Assembly: GCF_003055625.1 (NCBI RefSeq)
Contig: NZ_CP028811.1
Location: 1,922,001-1,986,000, forward strand
Origin: Flavobacterium magnum
GTDB lineage: Bacteria; Bacteroidota; Bacteroidia; Flavobacteriales; Flavobacteriaceae
DNA length: 64,000 bases
Direction: 5' to 3'
Under the pieces are notes generated by a model. The model saw nothing but the letters and a program-made list of their open reading frames with translations. It had not been told where the DNA came from and made no database searches. The position numbers were made by a program, and so were the translations under genes. Numbering within the stretch: the stretch's first letter is position 1; each line of letters opens with the position of its first letter. Below, piece by piece: positions 50,491 to 59,800 of the stretch.

Positions 50491-51444
50491 ATGGAATATT
50501 TAGATTTTGAGCTTCCTATCAAAGAACTGGAAGAGCAATTGGATAAGTGCCAGGTCATCGGGCAGGAATCAGACATCGATGTGACCAACACCTGTAAACA
50601 GATTGAGAAAAAACTGGAAGAAACCAAGAAAAAGATATACAAGAACCTGACTGCCTGGCAACGCGTCCAGCTTTCACGCCACCCGAACCGCCCTTACACC
50701 ATGGACCACGTGCACGCTTTGTGCGGTGATTCGTGGCTCGAACTTTTCGGCGACCGTAATTTTAAGGACGATAAGGCGATGATCGGCGGGCTGGGCAAGA
50801 TTGGCGGACAGTCGTTCATGATTGTCGGACAGCAGAAAGGATACAATACCAAGACGCGTCAGTACAGGAATTTCGGGATGGCCAATCCGGAAGGGTACCG
50901 AAAGGCGCTGAGGCTGATGAAGATGGCCGAGAAATTCGGCATTCCTGTGGTGACGTTCATCGATACGCCGGGTGCATATCCCGGACTGGAAGCCGAGGAG
51001 CGCGGACAGGGTGAAGCCATTGCGCGCAACATTTTTGAAATGATCCGATTGAAAACGCCCATTATCGCGGTCATCGTGGGTGAAGGGGCTTCAGGAGGCG
51101 CCCTGGGTATCGGGGTGGGGGACCGCGTCCTCATGATGGAGAATACATGGTATTCCGTGATTTCCCCGGAATCCTGTTCCTCAATCCTTTGGAAAAGCTG
51201 GGATTACAAGGAACAGGCGGCTGAAGCGCTGAAACTGACTTCCACCGATATGAAGAAGCAAAACCTCGTAGACGAGGTGATTCCGGAGCCATTGGGCGGC
51301 GCGCATTACGACCGGATGACGGCTTCGCAAACCGTCGGCGAGTACATCATCAAGGCATTTAATGAACTCAAGGATTTATCAACATCGGACCTTGTTGAAA
51401 AGAGGATGGATAAATACAGCAAGATGGGTGAATACAAAGAATAG
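50491..51444 (+). CDS. accA: Acetyl-CoA carboxylase carboxyltransferase subunit alpha
   Basis: 317 residues, full length. [19 protein letters not shown] is the N-terminal helix; [69 protein letters not shown] and [24 protein letters not shown] are AccA signatures of the crotonase-like fold. With AccD it moves the carboxyl group from biotin to acetyl-CoA, giving malonyl-CoA for fatty-acid synthesis. AccD is not in the window. Confidence 0.98.
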   Translation: MEYLDFELPIKELEEQLDKCQVIGQESDIDVTNTCKQIEKKLEETKKKIYKNLTAWQRVQLSRHPNRPYTMDHVHALCGDSWLELFGDRNFKDDKAMIGGLGKIGGQSFMIVGQQKGYNTKTRQYRNFGMANPEGYRKALRLMKMAEKFGIPVVTFIDTPGAYPGLEAEERGQGEAIARNIFEMIRLKTPIIAVIVGEGASGGALGIGVGDRVLMMENTWYSVISPESCSSILWKSWDYKEQAAEALKLTSTDMKKQNLVDEVIPEPLGGAHYDRMTASQTVGEYIIKAFNELKDLSTSDLVEKRMDKYSKMGEYKE

Positions 51445-51465
51445 GGCTTACAGCACAAGTCTTTT

Positions 51466-51501
51466 AAAAAATCCAAAGCCCGGTGTTTTGGATTTTTTTT
51501 T
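51466..51501 (+). terminator. Terminator after accA
   Basis: AAAAAATCCAAA pairs with TTTGGATTTTTT around a short GC-rich loop, followed by more T. Confidence 0.85.
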
Positions 51502-51597
51502 GATATGAACAAATAAAAAAAGTTATCCCGAGTTATCAACCGGATAACGTTTACAATTGGAAAAATGCCGGCTTAACTTTTTGGTTACATTCGCAAC

Positions 51598-53139
51598 ATG
51601 GAAAATCTCAGAAATATAAATCCGATACGGGTTGACAAAACCACCCTGATCAACCTCGAAAAGGGCAAACTCCCGCCACAGGCCACCGATCTGGAGGAAG
51701 CCGTACTTGGCGCGATGATGATCGACAAGAAAGGTGTAGATGAGGTAATCGATATCCTGCAGCCTGACGCGTTCTACAAAGACGCGCACAAACATATTTT
51801 TGAAGCCATCGTGCAGCTTTTTACCGATACACAGCCTATTGACTTGCTGACCGTTTCGGCGCAGTTGAAGAAAAACGCAAAGCTTGACCTTGCCGGTGGT
51901 GATTTTTACCTGATCCAGCTCACGCAGAAAATTTCCTCCTCGGCACACATTGAATTCCACTCCAGGATCATCCTGCAAAAATTCATCCAGCGCAGCTTGA
52001 TCAAGATTTCCTCTGAAATCATCGAAGAGTCTTACGACGAAACCACAGACGTCTTCGATTTGCTCGACAAAGCGGAATCGCGGCTTTACGAAGTCACTCA
52101 GGGCAACATCAAGCGGAGTTCGGAGACAGCGCAAAGCCTCGTGATCCAGGCCAAGAAAAGGATTGAGGAGATTGCCGGAAAAGAGGGGCTTAGCGGTATT
52201 GCAACCGGTTTTGAAAAACTGGATAAGGTTACCTCGGGCTGGCAACCCAGCGATTTGATTATCATTGCGGCCAGGCCGGGTATGGGTAAAACGGCCTTCG
52301 TCTTGTCGATGGCGCGCAATATGGCCATCGATTTCAACCAACCGGTGGCATTGTTTTCGCTCGAGATGTCGTCAGTGCAGTTGATTACGCGTCTGATATC
52401 GTCTGAAACCGGCTTATCGTCAGAGAAACTCCGTACCGGAAAACTTGAAAAGCATGAATGGGAGCAGTTGACCACCAAAGTAAAAAACCTCGAAAAAGCA
52501 CCGCTATACATTGATGACACACCATCGCTTTCGATTTTCGACTTGCGCGCCAAGGCCCGAAGGCTGTCGTCGCAGCATGGCATCAAGATGATTATTGTGG
52601 ACTACCTGCAGCTGATGACGGCGGGAGGCAACGGCAAAGGCGGCGGAAACCGCGAGCAGGAGATTTCTACGATCTCGCGTAATCTCAAGGCATTGGCGAA
52701 AGAACTCAATGTGCCCGTGATCGCGCTGTCACAACTTTCCCGTGCGGTTGAGACCCGCGGTTCGAGCAAGCGTCCGCTGTTGTCGGATTTGAGGGAATCG
52801 GGAGCGATTGAACAGGATGCCGATATTGTGTCTTTTATCTACCGTCCCGAATATTACAAGATTGACGAATGGGATGACGATGAGCACAGTCCGACGGAAG
52901 GCCAGGCCGAATTCATCATCGCCAAGCACCGTAACGGAAGCCTGGAGAACATACGCCTGAAGTTTATCGGCAATCTCGGTAAATTTGACAATCTGGAAGA
53001 TTATGGAGGCGGCTATGACGATTTGCCTTCAAAAATGAACCACGACGACAACCCGTTTACCACGAAACATCTGCCGTCACCGAATGAAGCTTTTGGAAGC
53101 AGCGCGAACCATGATGACGACAGCGATGTGCCGTTTTAA
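51598..53139 (+). CDS. dnaB: Replicative DNA helicase DnaB
   Basis: 513 residues. The N-terminal domain (about 25-130: PPQATDLEEAVLGAMMIDKKGVDEV, FYKDAHKHIFEAI) is followed by a linker helix and a RecA-like ATPase: IIAARPGMGKTAFVLSM (Walker A), ALFSLEMSSVQLITR, IIVDYLQLM (Walker B), VIALSQLSRAVE and PLLSDLRESGAIEQDADIV. The C-terminal tail is Asp/Asn-rich and ends DDSDVPF, an acidic tip reminiscent of SSB tails. It unwinds DNA at the replication fork. No dnaC; the DUF721/DciA-like gene at 17328 may fill the loader role. Confidence 0.97.
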   Translation: MENLRNINPIRVDKTTLINLEKGKLPPQATDLEEAVLGAMMIDKKGVDEVIDILQPDAFYKDAHKHIFEAIVQLFTDTQPIDLLTVSAQLKKNAKLDLAGGDFYLIQLTQKISSSAHIEFHSRIILQKFIQRSLIKISSEIIEESYDETTDVFDLLDKAESRLYEVTQGNIKRSSETAQSLVIQAKKRIEEIAGKEGLSGIATGFEKLDKVTSGWQPSDLIIIAARPGMGKTAFVLSMARNMAIDFNQPVALFSLEMSSVQLITRLISSETGLSSEKLRTGKLEKHEWEQLTTKVKNLEKAPLYIDDTPSLSIFDLRAKARRLSSQHGIKMIIVDYLQLMTAGGNGKGGGNREQEISTISRNLKALAKELNVPVIALSQLSRAVETRGSSKRPLLSDLRESGAIEQDADIVSFIYRPEYYKIDEWDDDEHSPTEGQAEFIIAKHRNGSLENIRLKFIGNLGKFDNLEDYGGGYDDLPSKMNHDDNPFTTKHLPSPNEAFGSSANHDDDSDVPF

Positions 53140-53154
53140 TAGTATTTTGAAATA

Positions 53155-53187
53155 AGAAAGCCTTCCGATTGGAAGGCTTTCTCTTTT
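53155..53187 (+). terminator. Terminator after dnaB
   Basis: AGAAAGCCTTCC pairs perfectly with GGAAGGCTTTCT around GATT, followed by CTTTTT. Confidence 0.85.
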
Positions 53188-53234
53188 TGATCAATTGTAA
53201 AACAGCATTTGCAATGCGTTTCGGAGTCATCCGA

Positions 53235-56200
53235 TCAATACATCGCTTTTTTCGTTACCGTAACACCGTCTTCATCGGTTACCTGAACGAGCAACAATTG
53301 GTTTTTGGCACTCAGGTTGTCGAGCACCGTCTCCGCCGACGTGAGGTTGGTCCGTTCCAGTAACAACCTGCCGCTGATATCAAACACCTTCACGGATTCC
53401 ATGTTTCGGATGCCTGTATTCACGGTAAGCTGGTCGTCTTTGGAATAGATAACAATGGCATTTTCGTCGAATACCGGATTGATGCCCAGTGGCGCGCTTT
53501 GGTAAACCAATTGGAACCTGTCTAAAAACTCGCCTGCATTGGATGCAAACTGATAATCACCTTCCTTGATATTGATGGTCGCGCCGGTAACATTATCATG
53601 GAGGAATACATCCTGGGAGTCGTAAAAAATACCATCTAGGTGGTCAAGCCCAATGCTGAACGTACCTGGCTCAGGCGTCCTGAAGCCCAAAGCCACCACG
53701 TCGTTGTCGTTGAAGGGCAATGCCCGGCCCTGGATGACGTAGTCGCCTTCAGGCATCACGCTGTAAATCCTTGCGCCTTCAGAAGGCATCATCCTTCCGT
53801 CAAATCGTAAGTCGTTGTCGTTCGTGGCACCGGTAACATAGCCTACCAGAATCTGGTTCAGGAATGCTGCCGAGGTGTTGTCCATGAGGTTCAGCCAGAT
53901 CCGGTTCTTTTCAATAGATGACGCGGTCCTGAAGAACTGGTCATTGTTATCCGGGATGCGCATGGTGTTCAGAAATTCGATGTTGGTTGCCGTGTTGGTT
54001 TGCACGATGAATCCCTGCCCTGTCTGGATGGCGCCGTTAGGGCTGTCACTTTGTGGGGTCGTTGATGACGGTGCCACCTGGCCGGTGGCATTGTATGTCG
54101 CATAATTGTCTCCCGGTCCTGCATCCTGGTTTGTGTGGGTCCAGAAATAAATGGTCCCTACTGACACGTTTTGGTCAAGGAAAGCATCAGCGCTGATTGT
54201 TGAAGGATAAGGATTTCCAATCATATTGTAACCCTGGTTGTTGTTAGTCACGGCAATCGAGTAGCTTCCACTGTTCGGCACACCGATGAATCGGCCGCTG
54301 AAGATCTGGGGTGTTGCCGGGAAATCATTTGGCGCACGTACCATGAATCCTTTGGCAGCTATAAAATCGGTCGTTTCGGGATTTACCGGAGCAAACGAAT
54401 TGGAAGTTTCGTTAAGTTCGTAAAAACGGTTGGTCAGCGTATTGGGTGAAAAATCCAACAGGTTCTGTCCTGCCACCGGAGAAGACCAATACACATAATC
54501 CTGGCGGCGCATTGAAGCATTCCTGTACACGGTCGCTTCACCCGAATTGACGTTTACAATACCGAGCTGTAACAGATTGGCGTTGTTTTCAACCACCAAA
54601 TCAGCAGCGGTAAGGGTGTTGGTTACCTGATTGACCACGGTGATGTTCGTGCCTGAATTGATTGTAACACTTCCTCCCGCGTTGATCGTCAGGCTTTTCG
54701 CCGTGAACACGCCATCAGTAGCCGTATCAAACGCGCCTTCAATTATGGCATTAAGCGATGCGGTAGGGGAGCCGTCTGACCAGGCCAACCCATCCCAGGT
54801 CGTTTCGGCTGTAGTGGAAACACTGATGGTATTGGAGTTCACTGACAAGCCATTTGCATCTATGGCGCGTACCCGGTAGTAGTAAGGCGTATCAGGATTC
54901 AGCCCTGTCACGGTGTAAGACGTGTTGTTGCCGACATTTTGGTCCTGTATGATATAAGTGGCACTTCCTATAGTTTGGCCGGCATTCAGCGCTCCCTTGG
55001 AGTTCATGTTGACCGCACCCCAGGTAAAGCTGCTGTAAGAAGTACCCGAGCCGCTAAGGGCCAGGCTAGCAGTGGCCAGTGTGGTGTTTGATTCGCTCAG
55101 CGCGGGATTGATTTCAACCGATACCATCCCATTAGCCGGCCCGTTTGTGGCGGTAAAGCTTCCTTCGTAGGAAATGAACTGGATCAGCCCGGACGCATCG
55201 GATAAAGCAAGTCCGTCAGGCGCACCGTTCTGGAAGGTTTCCGCCGGAAACGTATAGGTATAAATGGTGTATAGCGCGTTGCTTTCGCCGGCAACCATTT
55301 GCGCCAGATTGACGGTGCTGTACGATGCGCCATTCGAGCCGTTGTAGAAAGTCAGTGTAAACCCGGTTCCTGCATACGTTGCAGGTAGGATCATTTCGAC
55401 AAACTCATTAACATCCGTTCCAATATTATCATAGTGGAATTCATTGATCCATGGGATGGAACCGATGGACGCAAACGGCGTCGAGCTCACATCGAGGCGA
55501 TAGCTTGTCGCGCCGCTCACAGGTTGCCATTGCGCTGTAAATTCGGTGTTTTTCACGTTTGACGCTGCGGTCGCAACGGGCGCCTCCAATACTCCGTTTC
55601 CGCTTAATGTGACCGTCGGCGGCGTAGCATCGCCACCACCGCTGAAAGTGATGTTCCCGGACTTGGCTCCCGAAGATTGCGGCGTAAATCTCGCGTATAC
55701 CGGTGTCGCGGCGAGCGTGGCACTGTTATAGGCAATGGATGCCGAAGCCCCCCAGCTGATGTTGTCATTGGAGACCTGGAAATCCGTGTTGGGAGCTGAG
55801 ACGGTAATCGTCCCGGGTGCACCGGTGAGGTTCGTACCTGACAGATTAAATGTCTGGCTTCCCGACGCTGTGCCCACGCTGAGCGTCCCGTAAGTGAGAC
55901 TGCCGGAGCTTACCGCAAGATCGGGCACTGTGGCATTGGTCCACGAAAGTACAAAATCATCAATACCATAAGTGTCTCTTGTCCCGGTGCCCCCTGAAGC
56001 GGTTAATGCTACAATCCTGATGAGTACGTTGCCTGAAATGTTGTCGAGTGCCGTACCGAAACTGTAGTTTCCTGTCGTACTGCCGAACGTCCCCGGATCA
56101 GTGTAGGTCCCTAAATTAGTCCACACCAGTCCCGAGCCTCCATCGACGGCATATTGCACGGTCCAGGTGGTCGTTCTCGGCTGAACGCTGAGCATCTGGT

Positions 56201-56627
56201 GTTTTAAGGTTAACGAAAATCCGGTACGGTTTTGGGTGTTTGTAAGGGCCAGTTCGAAAGCGGCTCCGGGATCACCAAAACTTCCACTTTGTTTTACGCC
56301 CAATGCGCGGTCGGAAGATGCGTTTTGGTTTGCTGCCGAACTTCCTGATGCGAGTCCATCGGATGAGGCGAGGTTTTTAAATCCGCTTCCTGTGTCCGCC
56401 CAGGTATTTGCAGCCGTGGCGAACGCCAGTGCGGTTCCGCGGGTTACCGCAGTGGCCGTGGCCCGTACCGTCCACCCTGTGGGTAGCGCCGTGCTGATTC
56501 CGTCAAAAGTTTCATTGTAACTGCTTCCCGTGAGGGACAGCTGTGCCACTGATTGTGCGCTTCCGCACAACATAACGCCTACGGCCAGCATACGCATTAC
56601 GTTACTGAAGGGTAATCTTTTTTTCAT
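53235..56627 (-). CDS. Large T9SS surface protein with nested lamin-tail domain
   Basis: 1130 residues. A signal peptide (ends about AQSVAQ) is followed by a choice-of-anchor-like jelly roll (about 30-230), an ASPM/SPD-2-like Ig domain (about 234-346) and a fibronectin III domain whose halves (about 348-386 and 554-606) are separated by a complete lamin-tail domain (387-553, SIPWINEFHYDNIGTDVNEFVE to KGALNAGQ). From about 608 comes the module shared with the next gene (TWDGLAWSDGSP, MRRQDYVYWSSPV, NNQGYNMIGNPYPSTI, IYFWTHTNQDAG), ending in a T9SS type A domain (VKVFDISGRLLLER, VTVTKKAMY). Probably a surface adhesin or a binding protein for DNA or polysaccharide; no catalytic domain is recognised. 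Confidence 0.85.
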   Translation of the reverse strand: MKKRLPFSNVMRMLAVGVMLCGSAQSVAQLSLTGSSYNETFDGISTALPTGWTVRATATAVTRGTALAFATAANTWADTGSGFKNLASSDGLASGSSAANQNASSDRALGVKQSGSFGDPGAAFELALTNTQNRTGFSLTLKHQMLSVQPRTTTWTVQYAVDGGSGLVWTNLGTYTDPGTFGSTTGNYSFGTALDNISGNVLIRIVALTASGGTGTRDTYGIDDFVLSWTNATVPDLAVSSGSLTYGTLSVGTASGSQTFNLSGTNLTGAPGTITVSAPNTDFQVSNDNISWGASASIAYNSATLAATPVYARFTPQSSGAKSGNITFSGGGDATPPTVTLSGNGVLEAPVATAASNVKNTEFTAQWQPVSGATSYRLDVSSTPFASIGSIPWINEFHYDNIGTDVNEFVEMILPATYAGTGFTLTFYNGSNGASYSTVNLAQMVAGESNALYTIYTYTFPAETFQNGAPDGLALSDASGLIQFISYEGSFTATNGPANGMVSVEINPALSESNTTLATASLALSGSGTSYSSFTWGAVNMNSKGALNAGQTIGSATYIIQDQNVGNNTSYTVTGLNPDTPYYYRVRAIDANGLSVNSNTISVSTTAETTWDGLAWSDGSPTASLNAIIEGAFDTATDGVFTAKSLTINAGGSVTINSGTNITVVNQVTNTLTAADLVVENNANLLQLGIVNVNSGEATVYRNASMRRQDYVYWSSPVAGQNLLDFSPNTLTNRFYELNETSNSFAPVNPETTDFIAAKGFMVRAPNDFPATPQIFSGRFIGVPNSGSYSIAVTNNNQGYNMIGNPYPSTISADAFLDQNVSVGTIYFWTHTNQDAGPGDNYATYNATGQVAPSSTTPQSDSPNGAIQTGQGFIVQTNTATNIEFLNTMRIPDNNDQFFRTASSIEKNRIWLNLMDNTSAAFLNQILVGYVTGATNDNDLRFDGRMMPSEGARIYSVMPEGDYVIQGRALPFNDNDVVALGFRTPEPGTFSIGLDHLDGIFYDSQDVFLHDNVTGATINIKEGDYQFASNAGEFLDRFQLVYQSAPLGINPVFDENAIVIYSKDDQLTVNTGIRNMESVKVFDISGRLLLERTNLTSAETVLDNLSAKNQLLLVQVTDEDGVTVTKKAMY

Positions 56628-56822
56628 AATAGCTTTTATTTTTTGGCTAAATTATAAACCATACCAGGCGATTTTTTATACCATTGTTTTAAACTATTAC
56701 AAAATTTTTGCAGTGTATAATTTAACGAATTGAGAAGTGGGTTTGGATTGAGAAATTGTATCGCAGACCCTCACAATACTGCTGTCCGGGCCATCCGATT
56801 CAGATTTTTTGGATCAGTCGAA

Positions 56823-56851
56823 AAATAAAAAAACCTCCCGAAGGAGGTTTT
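56823..56851 (-). terminator. Terminator after the giant T9SS protein gene
   Basis: AAAACCTCC pairs with GGAGGTTTT around a 4-base loop and is followed on the minus strand by a T-run, 24 bases after the stop codon at 56875. The rest of the 247-base gap shows nothing recognisable. Confidence 0.85.
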
Positions 56852-56874
56852 AAAAAGTATCTCAAAGTGATTTA

Positions 56875-59800
56875 TTAATAAGCCACTTTTTTCGTAACGG
56901 TCCTGTTGTCATCAGCAGTTACCTGGATTAGCAATACCTGTTGCTCCGCGTTGAACTGGTTTACAGTGTATGCTGAAGCGTTCACGCCTGATTTCTCAAA
57001 CAGCAGCCTGCCGCGGATATCAAAGATTTTCACGTTATCCATAGTCACCGCTCCGGTATTGATGACCAATTGGCCGTTTTGCTTGTAGATAATGACACTG
57101 TCAGCATCCAAAGCTGGTGTTTCCACACCAAGAGGTGCATTTTGGTATACTACTTCAAAACGGTTGGTGTAATTTCCTGCAGTGGCAGCAAAAGTATATG
57201 CACCGTTCTTGATGTTGTGGTAGGTTCCGGTGTAGATGTCCCTGAGGAAGATATCCTGATCAGCAGAGAAGAATCCGTCGGTATGGTCTAAGCTGATGCT
57301 GTAGTTCCCGTCAGTTACTGCCTGCAGGCTCAGCGGCACAACATCAGTATTTGCAAACGGAAGTGCTTTACCCTGAATGGTGTAAGCTGTAGCATCAAGC
57401 AGGCTGTAAATACCCGGCTTACCTGCTTCAATCGACTTACCGTCGAAGTTCACATCGACTGCATCAGTTGCATCGGCAACATATCCTACAAGCATTTGGT
57501 TCAGTTTTTCACCATCTGCATTGTTGAGGTTGAGCCAAAGGCGTCCGTTGGCAGTGTCATTGGCAGTCCTGAAGAACTGGTCTGAATGGTTGTCTACCCT
57601 CATGCTGTTGGTGAATGTTACCAAAGGAGTGGCAGGGGCAGCAGGTGTCTGCACTACAAATCCCTGTCCTACCTGAATGAATCCGTTAGGCACAGCGCTT
57701 CCTGAGCCTGAAGCGGCTCCGGTGCCGTTAAAGGTAGCATAATTCGCACCTGAAGCGGCAGCCTGGTTGAAATGCGTCCAGAAGTAGATCGTACCCAGGT
57801 TAGGGTTCGCCTGAAGGAATGTCGTCGCGTTAATCGTCGAAGGATAAGGGTTACCTACCATGTTGTACCCTTGGTTGTTCCGGGTTACCGGCACTGTAAT
57901 GGTTCCGTTGTTTGGCGTTCCTGAAAAAGTCGCAGTGTAATCCTGTGGCGTATTCGGGAAATTGGCGGGAGCCCTGACCATATAGCCGTGTCCTGCAGCC
58001 ATCGTGGTTATCGTCGCATCTACGTTGGCGAAATTGTTGTTGGTTTCATCCAATACATAGAAACGGTTTGGCAGGGTATTCGGCGACACGTCGTGAAGGA
58101 TCATATCGGCTACCGGCGAAGACCAGTATACGTAATCCTGCCTTCTCATATTTGCAGTCCTTGAAATCGAAATGGTGCCGGTGTTTACCGCAGCGCTGTT
58201 CAGCTGAAGCATGTTGGCATTGTTTTCGAAAACCAGATTCCCGCCGTTGATTGTCAGATCGTCAGTAAGTGTGAGCGAGTCTCCCGAAGAGATTGTTACA
58301 ATTCCTGAATCAATAGTCAGGGTTTTAGCAGCCAGGCCGTTGTTTCCATTCGTGGCTGAGGTGAAGTCACCGTCAATGATGGCAAAGGCATCTCCGTCAG
58401 GAACACCGTTTGACCAGGCATTACCATCCCAGGTCGTGTATTTCCTCAAGGCGAAATCCCTGAAACGGATACCTTGGGACGGATTGGAACCAACCGCCAT
58501 CCTGAATCTCAGTCGACCGTTTGAGGTGTTGTATGAAGACAGGTCAATGGTCTGGCTCACGGTTACGTAAGTTGTTGAAACCGGGCTGGCCAATGCACCT
58601 GAAAGCGGCGCGTAAGTGTTACCACCGTCTGTTGAGATTTCAGCCTGCAGGGTTTGTCCCGAGCTGCCATTGAACGTAGCAGCCGTAAACGACAACTGCA
58701 CATCGGCATACGCATTAAAATCAATAATCGGGGTTTCTACATAAGCATTGTTGCCGATCATCTGCTCATATCCGCTTGACGGCGGGCTTGCAGTGAAGGT
58801 AACACCATTGAATCCGAAGCCTAAGTTCACGGCTTCGTCATGTTGTGTCTGCGTGCGGAATGTGTTCACGTAAGACAGTGCCAAAGGCAGCCTTACCGCG
58901 CCCTGTACCGTAACGGTTTTGTCGGTTGAACCACCGCCGGCCACCGTCAGCGTGCCGTTGTAAGCGGCTTCGGTAAGTCCGGAAGCCAGTCGTACATACA
59001 CTGTTGTAGCAGCCAATGTACTGCCGGTGTATGGCAAGGTCAAAGGACCTGCCCCAAACGTGACATTATCCGTTGACAATTGGAAACTGGCGGAATCGCT
59101 GGTTACCGTGATGTCGCCTGCAGCAGGGGTTAAGTTTGCACCGGTCACCGTAAACGATTTTGAAGCCGACGGACCGTTGCCCACGATATAATCAAGTTTA
59201 TTAAGCGATGCAGCCGAAACGTTAAGGTTAATCGCCGAACTTGGGGTAATGACACCGTCGAAGTTAAAATCTGTGACACCCAGTGTACCTGTTCCGCCCC
59301 ATGCATAAATACGGAACGTAATCGGAGCGGCGACGTTTTGGAAAGACGCCCCCGACAGATCCACTAAGAAGCTTGCCGCGGTTGTTGGCAAAGTCAATGA
59401 GCTGATGTTAGCGGTGTAAGTGTCAAGACTGGACCTTACTGCAAGGTTTGTAGGTCCTGTGCCTGAACGAAGCATGCTGAAAATCAGGTTTGTGAAATCA
59501 ATTTCGTTGCCGCCTTGTGGTGACAATGTAAATTCAAAATAATCCGTAGCGTCGAATGCGACACCCCATCCGGTAGCGTTATAACGGTCTGCACCGGCAT
59601 TGCCTGAAATTCCGGCTCCTCTGCCAATACCTGAGGCGCTAAGGTTCGCCGCAACAAACTGTCCGTTGGTATACGGGTTTGATAAACTTGGATTCGTATC
59701 AACGATCAGGTTGTAGAAAATCGGATTGAATACGTCAAATGTCGCGCTGTCAGCAGATGTTAAACCGGTTGAGGAAGCTGTTAAATGGAATCCTGAACCG

